DNA of 64,000 bases from Corynebacterium yudongzhengii (lineage in GTDB: Bacteria; Actinomycetota; Actinomycetes; Mycobacteriales; Mycobacteriaceae). Positions within the stretch are counted from its first letter, which is position 1; every line of letters starts with the position of its first letter. Location of the stretch: positions 1,736,001 to 1,800,000 of the forward strand of contig NZ_CP026947.1 of assembly GCF_003065405.1 (NCBI RefSeq), in the 5' to 3' direction. The notes beneath the pieces are model-generated. The model was not told the DNA's origin, searched no databases, and worked only from the letters and a program-made list of their open reading frames with translations. The translations under genes were made by a program, and so were the position numbers. Positions 1 to 9,669 of this stretch are shown piece after piece.

Positions 1-489
1 GATCAGTACACGGAGTACGAAGACGAGATCGAGGCCCTCGACCTCGCCAACGAGCGCCCCTCTGACAAGGGAGAGACCGCCGACGGCCGCACCGTCTACT
101 TCCCCACCAAGGGACGTTTCACCTCCGGGTACGGCGAGCGCTGGGGCACCATCCACCGTGGCATTGATATCGCCAACTCGATTGGCACCCCGATCCGCGC
201 GGTGATGGACGGCAAGGTCATCGCCACTGGCCCGGCGCAGGGCTACGGCAACTGGGTTGTCATCGAGCACGACCACGGCGAGAAGTCGATCTACGGCCAC
301 ATGGCCAACCGGGATGTCGTGCCGGGCCAGTATGTCTCCGCAGGCGACAAGATCGCGGAGATCGGCAACGAGGGCCGCTCTACGGGCCCGCACCTGCACT
401 TCGAGATCCATCCGACCGGCGACGGCGCCGTCGACCCCGTGCCGTGGTTCGCTGAGCAGGGTATTTCGGTCGACCAGGCACGCCAGTAG
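1..489 (+). CDS. M23 (LytM) family metallopeptidase, C-terminal part
   Basis: The gene enters from the left edge in frame 1, so its start lies outside the window; 162 residues are visible. They form a complete M23/LytM endopeptidase domain. The zinc ligands are His52 and Asp56 in HRGID, the loop GHM follows, and the second histidine pair is HLH at residues 131-133. M23 enzymes cut peptide cross-links in peptidoglycan and are normally secreted or envelope-anchored; that part of the protein is not visible here. The stop at 487-489 is followed by about 45 bp before the convergent pcrA stop. The domain call is secure; the substrate and anchoring are unknown. Confidence 0.9.
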   Translation, partial: DQYTEYEDEIEALDLANERPSDKGETADGRTVYFPTKGRFTSGYGERWGTIHRGIDIANSIGTPIRAVMDGKVIATGPAQGYGNWVVIEHDHGEKSIYGHMANRDVVPGQYVSAGDKIAEIGNEGRSTGPHLHFEIHPTGDGAVDPVPWFAEQGISVDQARQ

Positions 490-535
490 CTCACCACGTG
501 GGGTGGAAAGCACTAGGGGAAGCCATCCCACAGAT

Positions 536-2878
536 TTAGAGCTTGTCCATCGGCAAGCCGGGCATGATCATCAGGCGCACGATGCCCTTCGACCCGAAGT
601 CGATCGTGGCGAAGGGTTTACCCGCCATGGAGGTCACCTCCGTGACCTTGCCTAGGCCGTATTTCTGGTGATTAACGCGGTCGCCAATCTCCAGCGAGAG
701 CGTCGCACCACCCGCGCCGGCCTTCGGTAGGGTGCGCCGGCGTCGCTGCGCGGGCTTCGTGTTCCGGGTCATCGGCTGCGGTTCCGGTAAATCCCACGCG
801 GACGAGTAGGTGCGCTGGGGTTCTTCTCGACGCCACTCAATCAGCTCCTCCGGGATCTCTTCTAAGAACCGGCTCGGCGGGTTTTGCGCCGGCGGGCCCC
901 AGGATGAGCGCAGCATCGCCCGCGTGATGTAAAGCTGCCGACGGGCACGCGTGATGCCGACGTAGGCGAGGCGGCGTTCCTCGGAAAGCTCGTCTGGGTT
1001 CCCCAGCGAGCGGACGTGCGGGAACTGCCCGTCTTCGAAACCGATGAGGAAAACCACCGGGAACTCGAGTCCCTTGGCGGTGTGCAGGGTCATCAGGGTG
1101 ACCACGCCTTGGTCTTCGTCGGGAATCTGATCCGCATCGGCCACCAGGGAGACGCGCTCGAGGAACGCCTGCAGCGAGCCGGGGCGGGCCTCTCCTTCCT
1201 CGAGTTCGATCTCGTCACCGTCCATGTCGGCATAGGCCATCTGGTTGGCGGCCTCGGAGGAGAACTCGCGGGCGACCGAGACCATCTCGTTGAGGTTATC
1301 CAGGCGCGTGGCGTCCTGCGGGTCGTTGGAGGCCTCGAGCTCCGCGCGGTAGCCCGTGGCATCGAGCACGTCGTTGATGAGCTCGCCTAAATCAGGCATG
1401 CCGGTGACCTCGTTGGTCATCGACGGCATGCGTTCTCTGATGCCGCTCATCATCTCGGTGAAGCGTCCGATGGCGTTCTTCGCGCGGGGGTTGAGGGCGC
1501 TGATCTGGTCGGCGGCGGCGTCGTGAAGCGCGCGTCCGAAAGAGATGCCGTGGTTGTCGGCGTGCAGCGCCACCTGGCCCTGCGCCTTGTCGCCGATGCC
1601 GCGGCGCGGGGTGTTGATGATGCGCCGCAGGCTCACCGTGTCGTCCAGGTTATCGAGAACCCTCAGGTAGGCGATGATGTCGCGGATCTCGCGGCGTTCG
1701 TAGAAGCGCGTGCCGCCGACCACCTTGTAGGAGATGCCGGAGCGAATGAAGATGTCCTCCAGCGCACGCGAGGCGCTGTTGGTGCGATACATGATCGCGA
1801 AGTCGTTGTAGCTCGCGCCCTCGTCGACGAGCCGGTCGATCTCGCTGGCGATGAACCGGGCCTCGTCATGTTCGTTATCCGCGACGTAGCCGATGATCTT
1901 TGCGCCCTCGCCGTGATCGGTCCACAGGTTCTTCACCCGGCGCCCCTCGTTGCGGGCGATCACGGCATTGGCCGCCGACAAAATAGTCTGGGTGGAGCGG
2001 TAGTTCTGCTCGAGCAAAATCGTGCGTGCCTGCGGGAAGTCCCGCTCGAACTCGAGGATGTTGCGGATGGTGGCGCCGCGGAAGGCGTAGATGGACTGGT
2101 CCGAATCGCCGACCACGCACAACTCCGGGGCGTCCTCCCCGTCCCCCACCAGCGAGCGCACCAGTGCGTACTGGGCGTGGTTGGTGTCCTGGTATTCGTC
2201 GATAAGCACGTGCCGGAAGCGGCGCCGGTAGTAGTCCGTGACCTGCGGGTGCTGCTGGAAGATGCGCACGACCTCGCCGATGAGGTCGTCGAAGTCGACG
2301 GCGTTGGCCGCACGCAGGCGACGCTGGTATTCAACGTAGACGTCGGCGACGGTGGTCTCAAAGGGGTTTTTCGTCTGCGCCGCCTGCTCGCGGGCGCTGT
2401 CCGGGCCGACCAGCTCGTTCTTGTGGTTGGAAATGGCATTCGCCAACGAGCGGGCGGTGAACTTCTTCAGGTCCAGGCCCATGTCCTTGCCGATCATCGT
2501 GAGCAGGCGGCGGGCGTCGTCGGCGTCGTAGATCGTGAAGTTCGAGTTCAACCCGGGCACCAGCTGGGCCTGCTGGCGCAGAATCCGCACGCACACCGAG
2601 TGGAACGTGGAGACCCACATCCGCTCGGCGACGGGCCCGACGAGCTCGCTCACGCGCTCGCGCATCTCCGTGGCGGCTTTGTTGGTGAAGGTGATCGCAA
2701 GCACCTGCCACGGCGCGACGCCGCGGTGGGCGATGAGATACGCGATACGCCGGGTGAGCACCGCGGTTTTGCCGGAGCCCGCCCCGGCGACGATGAGCAG
2801 GGGTGATCCGGAGTGTTCGACGGCGGCGGCCTGCTGTTCGTTCAGGCCTTGGGTGAGGGAATCACGTTCAGAATTCAT
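536..2878 (-). CDS. pcrA: ATP-dependent DNA helicase PcrA/UvrD1
   Basis: A 780-residue superfamily 1A helicase that unwinds DNA 3' to 5' in repair and clears replication-transcription conflicts. Walker A AGAGSGKT lies at residues 31-38. DEYQDTN (motif II), QNYRST, TLHTAKGLEF and VGITRARR follow in the normal order. The last 50 or so residues (GDRVNHQKYGLGKV onward) match the tudor-like RNA-polymerase-binding tail of the PcrA/UvrD group. I chose the ATG at 2878 because the 35 residues upstream in frame do not resemble the family and would overlap the divergent chorismate mutase gene. The length is normal and no motif is missing. Confidence 0.95.
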   Translation of the reverse strand: MNSERDSLTQGLNEQQAAAVEHSGSPLLIVAGAGSGKTAVLTRRIAYLIAHRGVAPWQVLAITFTNKAATEMRERVSELVGPVAERMWVSTFHSVCVRILRQQAQLVPGLNSNFTIYDADDARRLLTMIGKDMGLDLKKFTARSLANAISNHKNELVGPDSAREQAAQTKNPFETTVADVYVEYQRRLRAANAVDFDDLIGEVVRIFQQHPQVTDYYRRRFRHVLIDEYQDTNHAQYALVRSLVGDGEDAPELCVVGDSDQSIYAFRGATIRNILEFERDFPQARTILLEQNYRSTQTILSAANAVIARNEGRRVKNLWTDHGEGAKIIGYVADNEHDEARFIASEIDRLVDEGASYNDFAIMYRTNSASRALEDIFIRSGISYKVVGGTRFYERREIRDIIAYLRVLDNLDDTVSLRRIINTPRRGIGDKAQGQVALHADNHGISFGRALHDAAADQISALNPRAKNAIGRFTEMMSGIRERMPSMTNEVTGMPDLGELINDVLDATGYRAELEASNDPQDATRLDNLNEMVSVAREFSSEAANQMAYADMDGDEIELEEGEARPGSLQAFLERVSLVADADQIPDEDQGVVTLMTLHTAKGLEFPVVFLIGFEDGQFPHVRSLGNPDELSEERRLAYVGITRARRQLYITRAMLRSSWGPPAQNPPSRFLEEIPEELIEWRREEPQRTYSSAWDLPEPQPMTRNTKPAQRRRRTLPKAGAGGATLSLEIGDRVNHQKYGLGKVTEVTSMAGKPFATIDFGSKGIVRLMIMPGLPMDKL

Positions 2879-2934
2879 ATCGCTTGTTAAACCTACTACC
2901 CCACTCGTGAGCTCCCCGTGGAATGATGGGACGC

Positions 2935-3231
2935 ATGAGTGAAGAGTTCGAGATCCGTGTGCCCTCGGGCACAGACGATCCACTGTCGGATGCGGAAATC
3001 CAGCGCTACCGGGAGGAGATCAACCGCCTCGACCGGGTCATCCTCGACGCGGTCAAGCGCCGCTCGCTGGTGTCGAAGGCCGTCGGCAAGACGCGCATGG
3101 GCTCGGGCGGGACTCGTTTCGTCCACACCCGCGAGGTGCAGATCATCAACCAGTTCCGCGACGAGCTCGGCCCGGAGGGCGCCGAGCTGGCCAACGTCTT
3201 GCTGCGGATGGGCCGCGGCCGCCTCGGCTAG
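2935..3231 (+). CDS. Chorismate mutase, AroQ type
   Basis: A 98-residue all-helical AroQ-class enzyme that converts chorismate to prephenate, the branch step to phenylalanine and tyrosine. The REEINRLDRVILDAVKRR stretch (about residues 23-40) is the typical first helix with its catalytic Arg. The KTRMGSGGTRF and REVQIINQF segments match the compact actinobacterial intracellular mutases, which depend on DAHP synthase for full activity (family knowledge). The start at 2935 avoids an unlikely four-residue extension. The gene is divergent from pcrA. Its TAG stop shares the tetranucleotide CTAG with the stop of the convergent heme-oxygenase-like gene, so the two genes overlap by 4 bp. Confidence 0.88.
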   Translation: MSEEFEIRVPSGTDDPLSDAEIQRYREEINRLDRVILDAVKRRSLVSKAVGKTRMGSGGTRFVHTREVQIINQFRDELGPEGAELANVLLRMGRGRLG

Positions 3232-3545
3232 TTCTCGGCGTCGTTCTCCGTCGAGTCGAGCACGACCTCGAACTCGAGCAGCTCCGCGTGCTCAGCGACG
3301 GGCTTCCGGTCGCCGCCGGCGTGCCCGGCGCGCCCGGCGCCTTCCCGCCAGGCGTCGTAGGATGCCTGATCGGCCCAGCGGGTGACAACGAAGTAGCGCT
3401 CCTCCCCCTTCACCGGCCGCAGCAACTGGAAGCCCTCGAAGCCGGGTTGCTCATCGATCGCTTGTCGACGAGCCCGAAACCTCTCCTCTAAAACCTCCCC
3501 CTTACCGGCGGGCACGGTAATCGCGTTGATCTTCACAATGCTCAT
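3228..3545 (-). CDS. MhuD-type heme-degrading monooxygenase (ABM domain)
   Basis: A 105-residue protein of the antibiotic-biosynthesis-monooxygenase (ABM) fold, close to mycobacterial MhuD (Rv3592). From memory of that family, Asn7, Trp66 and His75 of MhuD are the heme-pocket residues. Here Asn7, Trp66 and His75 fall at identical positions, and the stretch GFQLLRPVKGEERYFVVT is nearly the same. MhuD-like enzymes open cytosolic heme to release iron. The start has a good ribosome site (AAGGAG, 6 nt upstream of the ATG). It lies 26 bp downstream of gabD on the same strand, so the two are probably co-transcribed. No DtxR box was recognised upstream. Product type (mycobilin versus biliverdin) cannot be told from sequence. 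Confidence 0.85.
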   Translation of the reverse strand: MSIVKINAITVPAGKGEVLEERFRARRQAIDEQPGFEGFQLLRPVKGEERYFVVTRWADQASYDAWREGAGRAGHAGGDRKPVAEHAELLEFEVVLDSTENDAEN

Positions 3546-3571
3546 GGGTGCTCCTTGTGATCATCCAGGTT

Positions 3572-5044
3572 TTAAGGCAGGGCGATGAACTTGGGCTCGA
3601 GGTATTCGTGGATGCCCTCGAAGCCGCCCTCGCGGCCGATGCCGGACTGCTTGACGCCGCCGAACGGGGCAGCCGGATCGGACAGCGCCCCCTTGTTGAC
3701 CGCCACCATACCGGTCTCCACCCCCTCGGCGACGTTAAGCGCGTGCTCGAGGTTTTCCGAAAAGACATAGGCGGCCAGGCCGAACGGGGTGTCATTGGCG
3801 CGGCGGATCGCCTCGTCGTCACTGTCGAAGGTGGACACGGCGACCACGGGGCCGAAGATCTCCTCGGAGTGGATCGCGGCGCCCTCGCCGATGTCAGAGA
3901 GCACGGTGGCCGGGAAGTAGTAACCGCCCTCGGCCAGCCCCGTGGGCAGCTCGTCGCCCAAGTGCCGGGTGGCGCCGTGGGCCATGGCGTCGTCGACAAG
4001 CCGGCGGACCTTCTCCAGCTGGTCCTCGCCAGAGAGCGGACCATAGTCCGAGTTCGGGTCCGTGCCGGCGCCGAGGGTGAACTCGGAGATCTTCTCGGTG
4101 ACGGCCTTGAGGAAGTCGTCCTTGATCGCAGAGTGCACCAAGAAGCGGTTGGCGGCAATGCAGACCTGGCCGGCGCCGCGCATCTTCGCGGTGGCCACGG
4201 CTTCGGCGGCGGTGTCGAGATCGGCGTCGTCCAACACGATGTAGGGGGCGTTGCCGCCGAGCTCCAGGGAAGTCTTGATGGACTTCTCGGCGGCCTTCGC
4301 CCCGAGCATCTGTCCGACCTCGGTGGAGCCGGTGAAGGTGAATTTGCGGAGGCGGTCGTCGTCGAGAAGCTTCGAGACGTTGCTCGACTTTCCCGTCGGC
4401 ACGATGGAGACCACCCCGTCCGGCAGCCCGGATTCCTTGAGCGCCTTCGCCAAAAACAGCATGGTCAGCGGGGTTTTCGAGGCGGGCTTCAGCGTCATCG
4501 TGCACCCGGCGGCCAGAGCAGCGGCGATCTTACGCGCGCCCATCGCCAGCGGGAAGTTCCACGGGGTAATCGCCAGCGACGGCCCGACCGGCTGCTGGTG
4601 GACGATGATGCGGCCTGAGCCGGCCGGCGCGTGCCGATAATCGCCGCGAATCCGCGTCGCTTCTTCCGCGAACCAGCGGAAGAACTCCGAGCCATAGGCG
4701 ACCTCGCCGCGCGAATCGCCCAGCGCCCGGCCGAGCTCTGCCGACTGCAGATACGTCAGCTCCTCGGTGTGCTCCTTTAAGTAATCGTGGGTGCGGCGCA
4801 GGATCTCGCTGCGCTCACGCGCCGGGGTCGCCGCCCACTCTTTCTGTGCCTCGCAGGTGGCGTCGAAGGCCTTTAGGGCATCCGCCTCGGAGGCCGAGGC
4901 GACCTCGGTAAGCGGCTGGCCTGTCGACGGGTTGAGGACCGTAAACGTCTTTCCACCTTCGGCGTCGACGAACTCGCCGTTGATAAACAGCTGTTTCGGG
5001 GTGTTATCGATCAGTGCGTGCAGATCAATCTCGGTATCGCTCAT
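3572..5044 (-). CDS. gabD: NAD(P)-dependent succinate-semialdehyde dehydrogenase
   Basis: A 490-residue aldehyde dehydrogenase of the GabD group, oxidising succinate semialdehyde to succinate with NAD(P)+. Catalytic Cys295 sits in GQVCIAANR and the general base Glu261 in ELGGNAP. PWNFP (161-165) and TLKPAS (184-189) form the cofactor site. Length is normal. It is divergent from pgi (82 bp gap) and precedes the MhuD-like gene on the same strand. Substrate preference within the aldehyde dehydrogenase superfamily is an inference from overall similarity to SSADH; another short-chain semialdehyde is possible. No GABA transaminase gene is present nearby. Confidence 0.88.
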   Translation of the reverse strand: MSDTEIDLHALIDNTPKQLFINGEFVDAEGGKTFTVLNPSTGQPLTEVASASEADALKAFDATCEAQKEWAATPARERSEILRRTHDYLKEHTEELTYLQSAELGRALGDSRGEVAYGSEFFRWFAEEATRIRGDYRHAPAGSGRIIVHQQPVGPSLAITPWNFPLAMGARKIAAALAAGCTMTLKPASKTPLTMLFLAKALKESGLPDGVVSIVPTGKSSNVSKLLDDDRLRKFTFTGSTEVGQMLGAKAAEKSIKTSLELGGNAPYIVLDDADLDTAAEAVATAKMRGAGQVCIAANRFLVHSAIKDDFLKAVTEKISEFTLGAGTDPNSDYGPLSGEDQLEKVRRLVDDAMAHGATRHLGDELPTGLAEGGYYFPATVLSDIGEGAAIHSEEIFGPVVAVSTFDSDDEAIRRANDTPFGLAAYVFSENLEHALNVAEGVETGMVAVNKGALSDPAAPFGGVKQSGIGREGGFEGIHEYLEPKFIALP

Positions 5045-5126
5045 GCCCCCACTACTACCCGGTTTTGATTAGATTCGTTGTCAGGGACCTTTCCTACTGG
5101 CGAGACGCGAAGGAGCACGAACCCGC

Positions 5127-6761
5127 ATGTCCGACATCACCCACTCTTCCGCCTGGGAGCGCCTGTCCTCCCTGTCGCACGATCACCCGCTCAACTTGCG
5201 CGAGCTTTTCGACGCCGACGCCTCCCGCGCCACCCGCTACACCCATAAGGCCGCAGGCCTGCGGGTTGACCTGTCGAAGAACCTCATCGACGACGACGTC
5301 CAGGCCGCCCTCATCGAGCTAGCCGAGACCGCGCAGCTGGGCGAGGCCATCGAGAAGATGTTCACCGGCGCGCACATTAACAACACCGAAGACCGGGCAG
5401 TCCTGCACACCGCCCTGCGCCTGCCGGCGGAAAAGGACCTCACCGTCGACGGCCAGGACATCGCCGCCGACGTCCACGAAGTCTTGGGCCGCATGCGTGA
5501 CTTCGCCTCCGCGTTGCGCTCCGGCGAATGGCTGGGTCATACGGGACGCACGATCAAGAAGGTGGTCAACATCGGCATCGGCGGCTCCGATCTCGGGCCC
5601 GCGATGGCGACGCGCGCGCTGCGCTCCTACGCCACCGCCGGCATTACCGGCGAGTTCGTCTCCAACGTCGATCCCGCCGACATGACCTCTATCCTCGAGG
5701 GCCTAGATCCCGAGTCCACCCTGTTTGTCATCTCCTCGAAGACCTTCACCACCCAGGAGACCCTCGCCAACGCCCACGCCGCGAAGCGCTGGCTCATTGA
5801 GAAGATGGGTGGGGACGAATCGGCCGTCGCCAAGCACTTCGTCGCCGTGTCCACCAACGCCGAGAAGGTCGCCGAGTTCGGCATCGACACTGACAACATG
5901 TTCGGCTTCTGGGAATGGGTCGGCGGCCGCTACTCCCTCGACTCCGCCATCGGCCTGTCGCTGATGACCGTGATCGGCCCCTGGGACTTCATGCGGATGC
6001 TCGAGGGCTTCCACGCCATGGACGAGCACTTCCGCACCGCCGCGTTCCACGAGAACATCCCCGTGCTCATGGGGTTGCTGGGGATCTGGTACACCAACTT
6101 CCACGGCGCACATACCCACGCCGTGCTCCCCTACTCGGAGGATCTGGGCCGCTTCCCCGCCTACCTGCAGCAGCTGACCATGGAATCCAACGGCAAGTCC
6201 GTGCGTCACGACGGCACCAGCGTCTCCTACGACACCGGCGAAATCTACTTCGGTGAGCCCGGCACCAACGGCCAGCACGCCTTCTTCCAGCTCATGCACC
6301 AGGGCACCAAGCTCATCCCCGCCGACTTCATCGGCTTCGCCCGCCCCAAGCAGGACCTGCCCACCGCCACCGGCGAAGGCTCCATGCATGACCTGCTCAT
6401 GGGCAACTTCTTCGCCCAGACGAAGGTGCTGGCCTTCGGCAAGACCGAGGCCGAAATTCTCGACGAAGGCGTCGACCCCACCCTCGCCCCACACAAGGTC
6501 ATGCCGGGCAACCGGCCGACCACCACGATCCTCGCCGAGGAGCTCACCCCGGCTGTGGTGGGCGCGCTGATCGCGCTCTACGAGCACATCACGTTCGTCC
6601 AGGGCGTCATCTGGGACATCAACTCCTTCGACCAGTGGGGCGTCGAGCTGGGCAAGCAGCAGGCCAACGACCTCGCCCCGGCGGTCAGCGGCGCCGAGGA
6701 CCCCAACTCCGGCGACTCCTCCACCGACGAAGCCATCACCTGGTACCGGTCGGTGCGCTAG
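5127..6761 (+). CDS. pgi: Glucose-6-phosphate isomerase
   Basis: A 544-residue cytosolic enzyme interconverting glucose-6-phosphate and fructose-6-phosphate. The signatures [11 protein letters not shown] (substrate loop), [11 protein letters not shown] and the family signature near the C-terminus ([17 protein letters not shown], then [11 protein letters not shown]) are all present. The start ATG at 5127 gives the expected N-terminus with an AAGGAG-like site in front (GAAGGAGC at about 5109). The gene is full length, single-copy in the window and monocistronic: it diverges from gabD and is followed by almost 1 kb of repeat-rich non-coding DNA. Confidence 0.97.
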   Translation: MSDITHSSAWERLSSLSHDHPLNLRELFDADASRATRYTHKAAGLRVDLSKNLIDDDVQAALIELAETAQLGEAIEKMFTGAHINNTEDRAVLHTALRLPAEKDLTVDGQDIAADVHEVLGRMRDFASALRSGEWLGHTGRTIKKVVNIGIGGSDLGPAMATRALRSYATAGITGEFVSNVDPADMTSILEGLDPESTLFVISSKTFTTQETLANAHAAKRWLIEKMGGDESAVAKHFVAVSTNAEKVAEFGIDTDNMFGFWEWVGGRYSLDSAIGLSLMTVIGPWDFMRMLEGFHAMDEHFRTAAFHENIPVLMGLLGIWYTNFHGAHTHAVLPYSEDLGRFPAYLQQLTMESNGKSVRHDGTSVSYDTGEIYFGEPGTNGQHAFFQLMHQGTKLIPADFIGFARPKQDLPTATGEGSMHDLLMGNFFAQTKVLAFGKTEAEILDEGVDPTLAPHKVMPGNRPTTTILAEELTPAVVGALIALYEHITFVQGVIWDINSFDQWGVELGKQQANDLAPAVSGAEDPNSGDSSTDEAITWYRSVR

Positions 6762-6786
6762 GTTGTGGGGCCATCGGTCTAACTGT

Positions 6787-6812
6787 CTGTGGCCTTCACA
6801 TTGCGGCCACAG
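6787..6812. terminator. Possible hairpin downstream of pgi
   Basis: CTGTGGCC (6787-6794) pairs with GGCCACAG (6805-6812) around a 10-nt loop, 25 bp after the pgi stop. There is no clear T-run, so this may be only a 3' stabilising hairpin. Confidence 0.35.
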
Positions 6813-6984
6813 GCTGCGGCCGGCGCTGCCCTTCGCCTGCTGTCCCTTAACAGTGAGGATTTGAGCAACGGTTCCCACGACCACGGCCAGGGTGGTCACC
6901 CAAACGTATTGGAGCTGAACGAATATACGAAAAGCCCAGCTCCCGAGAAAATGAGTCCACACACCGCGAATGCGGAGGTTTTAC

Positions 6985-7630
6985 CCAGGCGTAGGTACAT
7001 GAGGCGCACTGTCACCTAGGCCTGTCGCCTAAGGCCTCGGGTTTTTACGCACGTGCGTAAAACAGGGTCGGACCCCTCACTCTTCGCCCCAACAGGCCCA
7101 CCGCAACGGCTCCGCAAGCAGAACAGTCCTAGGCCCTCTATGCCGCGGCATAGTGCGGACCGGGTTTTACGCACGTGCGTAATCGAAAATCAATGGATCC
7201 CGGGTAACTCATAGGTACACGAGACTCCATCGGAGTCACGGAGTCGCCCCCGCAAGCAGAACAGCCCCAGAATCCCTATGTCGCGGCATAGTGCGGGCCG
7301 GGTTTTACGCACGTGCGTAATCGAGAATAGATAAACCTCGGGTAACTCATAGGTACACGAGGAACACTGTCACCTGAGATCTCCGGCTCTACGCACGTGC
7401 GTAATCGAAAATCAATGGATCTCGGGTAACTCATAGGCGCGCGAGACACACCGTCACCTGCGCCGTGCAGCGAGCACTGATGCCGCCGCGTTCGGGGTTT
7501 ACTGCAAGCTGGTGAGCCTGCTGCGCCGCCGAGGCCGAGACGTGGCAGCCGGTACCGGATGGCTGCTACCAACTACCCGGAAACCGCTCCAACCGTCTTG
7601 CCAAAGAATCACTACCAAAAAGACACGCCC
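6985..7630. repeat. Non-coding repeat cluster built on TTACGCACGTGCGTAA palindromes
   Basis: Between pgi and the sialidase lies about 970 bp with no supported gene. It contains four copies of a 12-20 bp palindrome with core ACGCACGTGCGT at 7043-7062, 7167-7182, 7305-7320 and 7391-7402. Three copies sit in a larger near-identical unit: the palindrome, AATCGAAAATCAATGGAT and CGGGTAACTCATAGG. The motif GCAAGCAGAACAG at 7114 and 7252 marks a 138-bp period, and a second short palindrome (TGCCGCGGCA, 7141-7150) precedes copy 2. The right part (about 7460-7630) is similar to 34205-34375. No start codon with a ribosome site gives a credible protein; apparent frames just translate the repeat. Confidence 0.75.
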
Positions 7631-7734
7631 TGCTATAGACCGCGCGGAGTTCTCCGACTAGATGTGCGGGCTCAGGATTTTCCTTTCCGGTTTCCCGAGC
7701 CCAAAGCATCCTCTACACAACGCTCACGAGAACC

Positions 7735-9559
7735 CTAGATCCGGATGCCGAACTGGGCAAAGAAGTCTCGCGCCTGCTGGACCACGGCCGGGTTGTGGAT
7801 CAGCCCACCGATGCCGAGCGCCAGCCCGAGAGCTGCGACGAGTCCGGCCCCTGCTCCCGCGGAGCTAGAGCTCCCACCAGCAGAACCCTCCAGGCCCGCA
7901 TCAATCTCATCAGCGCCTTCCGGCCCGCCCTCAAACACAACCGTCGCCGTGGCGGTGCGCGGGTGACCGGTGCCGTCGTCAGCCTCGGTGAGGGTGACCT
8001 CGACGGGCCCACGGCCAGAACCGCTTATAGCACCAGTGATCGTGCCCGCCGAAGCGTCGAAGTCCAGCCCCTCCGGCAAGCCTTTGACCTCGAAGGTGTC
8101 CTCGAGGAGGGGGTCGTTGCGTTCGAAGAGCTCGACGAGCTGAAGCGTCTCGATCGTCCCATCGTCCGCCACGCTAACCTCGGTGTTCTCCTTCGCCTTC
8201 AGCTCCGTCTGCAGGTCCGGGTCCAGCCAGCGCAAGGTGGTGTTCATGTAGCCGATCTGGTTGGCCACGGCGGGCTCGAGCAGGATGCCGATCGAGCCGT
8301 CTTCCTGGATCGCCATCGTGGTGTATCCGGTGCCTTCCTCACGGAAGGTCTTCTTCTTCGCCCAGGTCGCACCGTCGTCATAGGAGATGTGCAGCGTTCC
8401 GTTCACGCGCTGGCCGGTGGTGTCGGTATTGGAGAAGAGCAGCACCTTGGAGCGCAGCGTGCCCGGCGCGGCGTTCGGGAACGCCCGGATGAGCTGGGCG
8501 TTGTTGGCAGGATCGACGAGCGACTCGTCGATACGGTAGTCGCCCCAGGTCACGCCGCCGTCGCGGGAGATCGCGACGATGCGGTGCCCGGCGCCGTGCC
8601 AGGCCTGGGTGCGGGAGTTGAGCATGAGCGAGCCGTCGCTTAACTCTGCGACCTTGTTCTCGTCGAAGCGGATGCGCTCGCCGGCGATGCCCTGGGGGTC
8701 GGTGGGGTTGCCGGCCTGCCAGGTCTCGCCGTGATCGTCGGAGTACAGGGTCAGCGCGATGACGTCGTCGTTGTTGTTCTCCGGGATGCCGTTGCCGTTG
8801 GTATCGGTGATGCACGCGGCCTGCTGCAGCAGGCGCCCGGCGTGCGGCTCGGTTTTCTTCTGCGTGCCCGCCCCGGAGGTGGCGAAACACGATATGATCT
8901 TATGCTTTTCGACGAGCGGCCCGAGCACCTCATTGGTGATAATGCGCTGCTCCCAGGTGTGCCCGTTGTCGTGAGAGACAGCGAGCCCGAAGTTCACGGC
9001 GTGGGGGCTGTCTTCGTCGATGGTGCCGTCGTCACGCAGGGGGTATGCCGGGTTGTTGGCGAAGATCCCGGACTTCCGGCTGGCAACGAAGAAGTTGAAG
9101 ATGGTGCCGGTTTCGCGGTCGACGACGTAGGAGGGATCGGAGAAACCGCGCGGGTCTTCGTCGCTGACCGCACCTTGGGCGACGACGGTTTCTTCCTCCC
9201 AGGTGGCGCCATTGTCTGTGGAGCGGCGCTGGTGGACGGAGTTCTCGTTCGGTGAGTCTCCCCCCGTCGGTCATGCCGTCGCGCGGGCGGTAGTCATAGG
9301 AGGCGAGCAGGTCGCCGTTGGGTGCGAGCGCGATCGCGGGGATGCGGATGTTGTAGTTCTCGCCGGTATCGCGCAAGAGGGTGAGCTCCGGCTCCCGCGG
9401 CTCAGCAGCGGGATCAGCATCCGCGTCGACGATCGACGTGGCCTCACCCGCCAGCGACGAGCTCAGGCTCGACTGCGCGGTAGCAATCGGCATCCCGGCC
9501 GTGGTGATCGCCAGCGAGGTAGCAACTATCCCGGCACAAGCTTTATACAGTTTTCCCAT
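7735..9559 (-). pseudogene. nanH: Secreted sialidase (NanH-like), frameshifted in a C6/G6 tract
   Basis: Reading from 9559 gives a signal peptide (MGKLYKACAGIV to about ATAQ), then NIRIPAIA, the RIP motif that opens the sialidase propeller. The frame breaks at a run of six C on the plus strand (9260-9265). One base fewer would restore DSPNENSVHQ and join the second frame, which runs to 7735. Asp-box repeats are clear across the joint: STDNGATW, SHDNGHTW, SDDHGETW, SRDGGVTW and SYDDGATW. A putative Ig-like region and a C-terminal hydrophobic segment with a short tail follow, suggesting membrane retention. Intact, the protein would be about 607 residues. Sialidases release terminal sialic acid from host glycans. 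The break may be a pseudogene lesion, a phase-variable tract or a sequencing error. Confidence 0.85.
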
Positions 9560-9669
9560 ATTCGATGTGACTCCTTAGCTTTCCGGCCCACAAAGTGATG
9601 CGGGCCACTTTCAAAGCTAAGAGGTCATCAGACGTCTGTCAACAGACTTCACAGAACTTAAGAGTTTTT

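Noticed and set aside
1523..2806. 427-codon plus-strand frame inside pcrA
   Set aside because: Antisense shadow of a well-supported helicase gene in GC-rich DNA. The same applies to long frames opposite pgi, mctC, lhr, the PTS gene and gltA.
6985..7440. CRISPR array
   Set aside because: Palindrome copies are unevenly spaced, the intervening DNA is itself repeated, and there are no cas genes.
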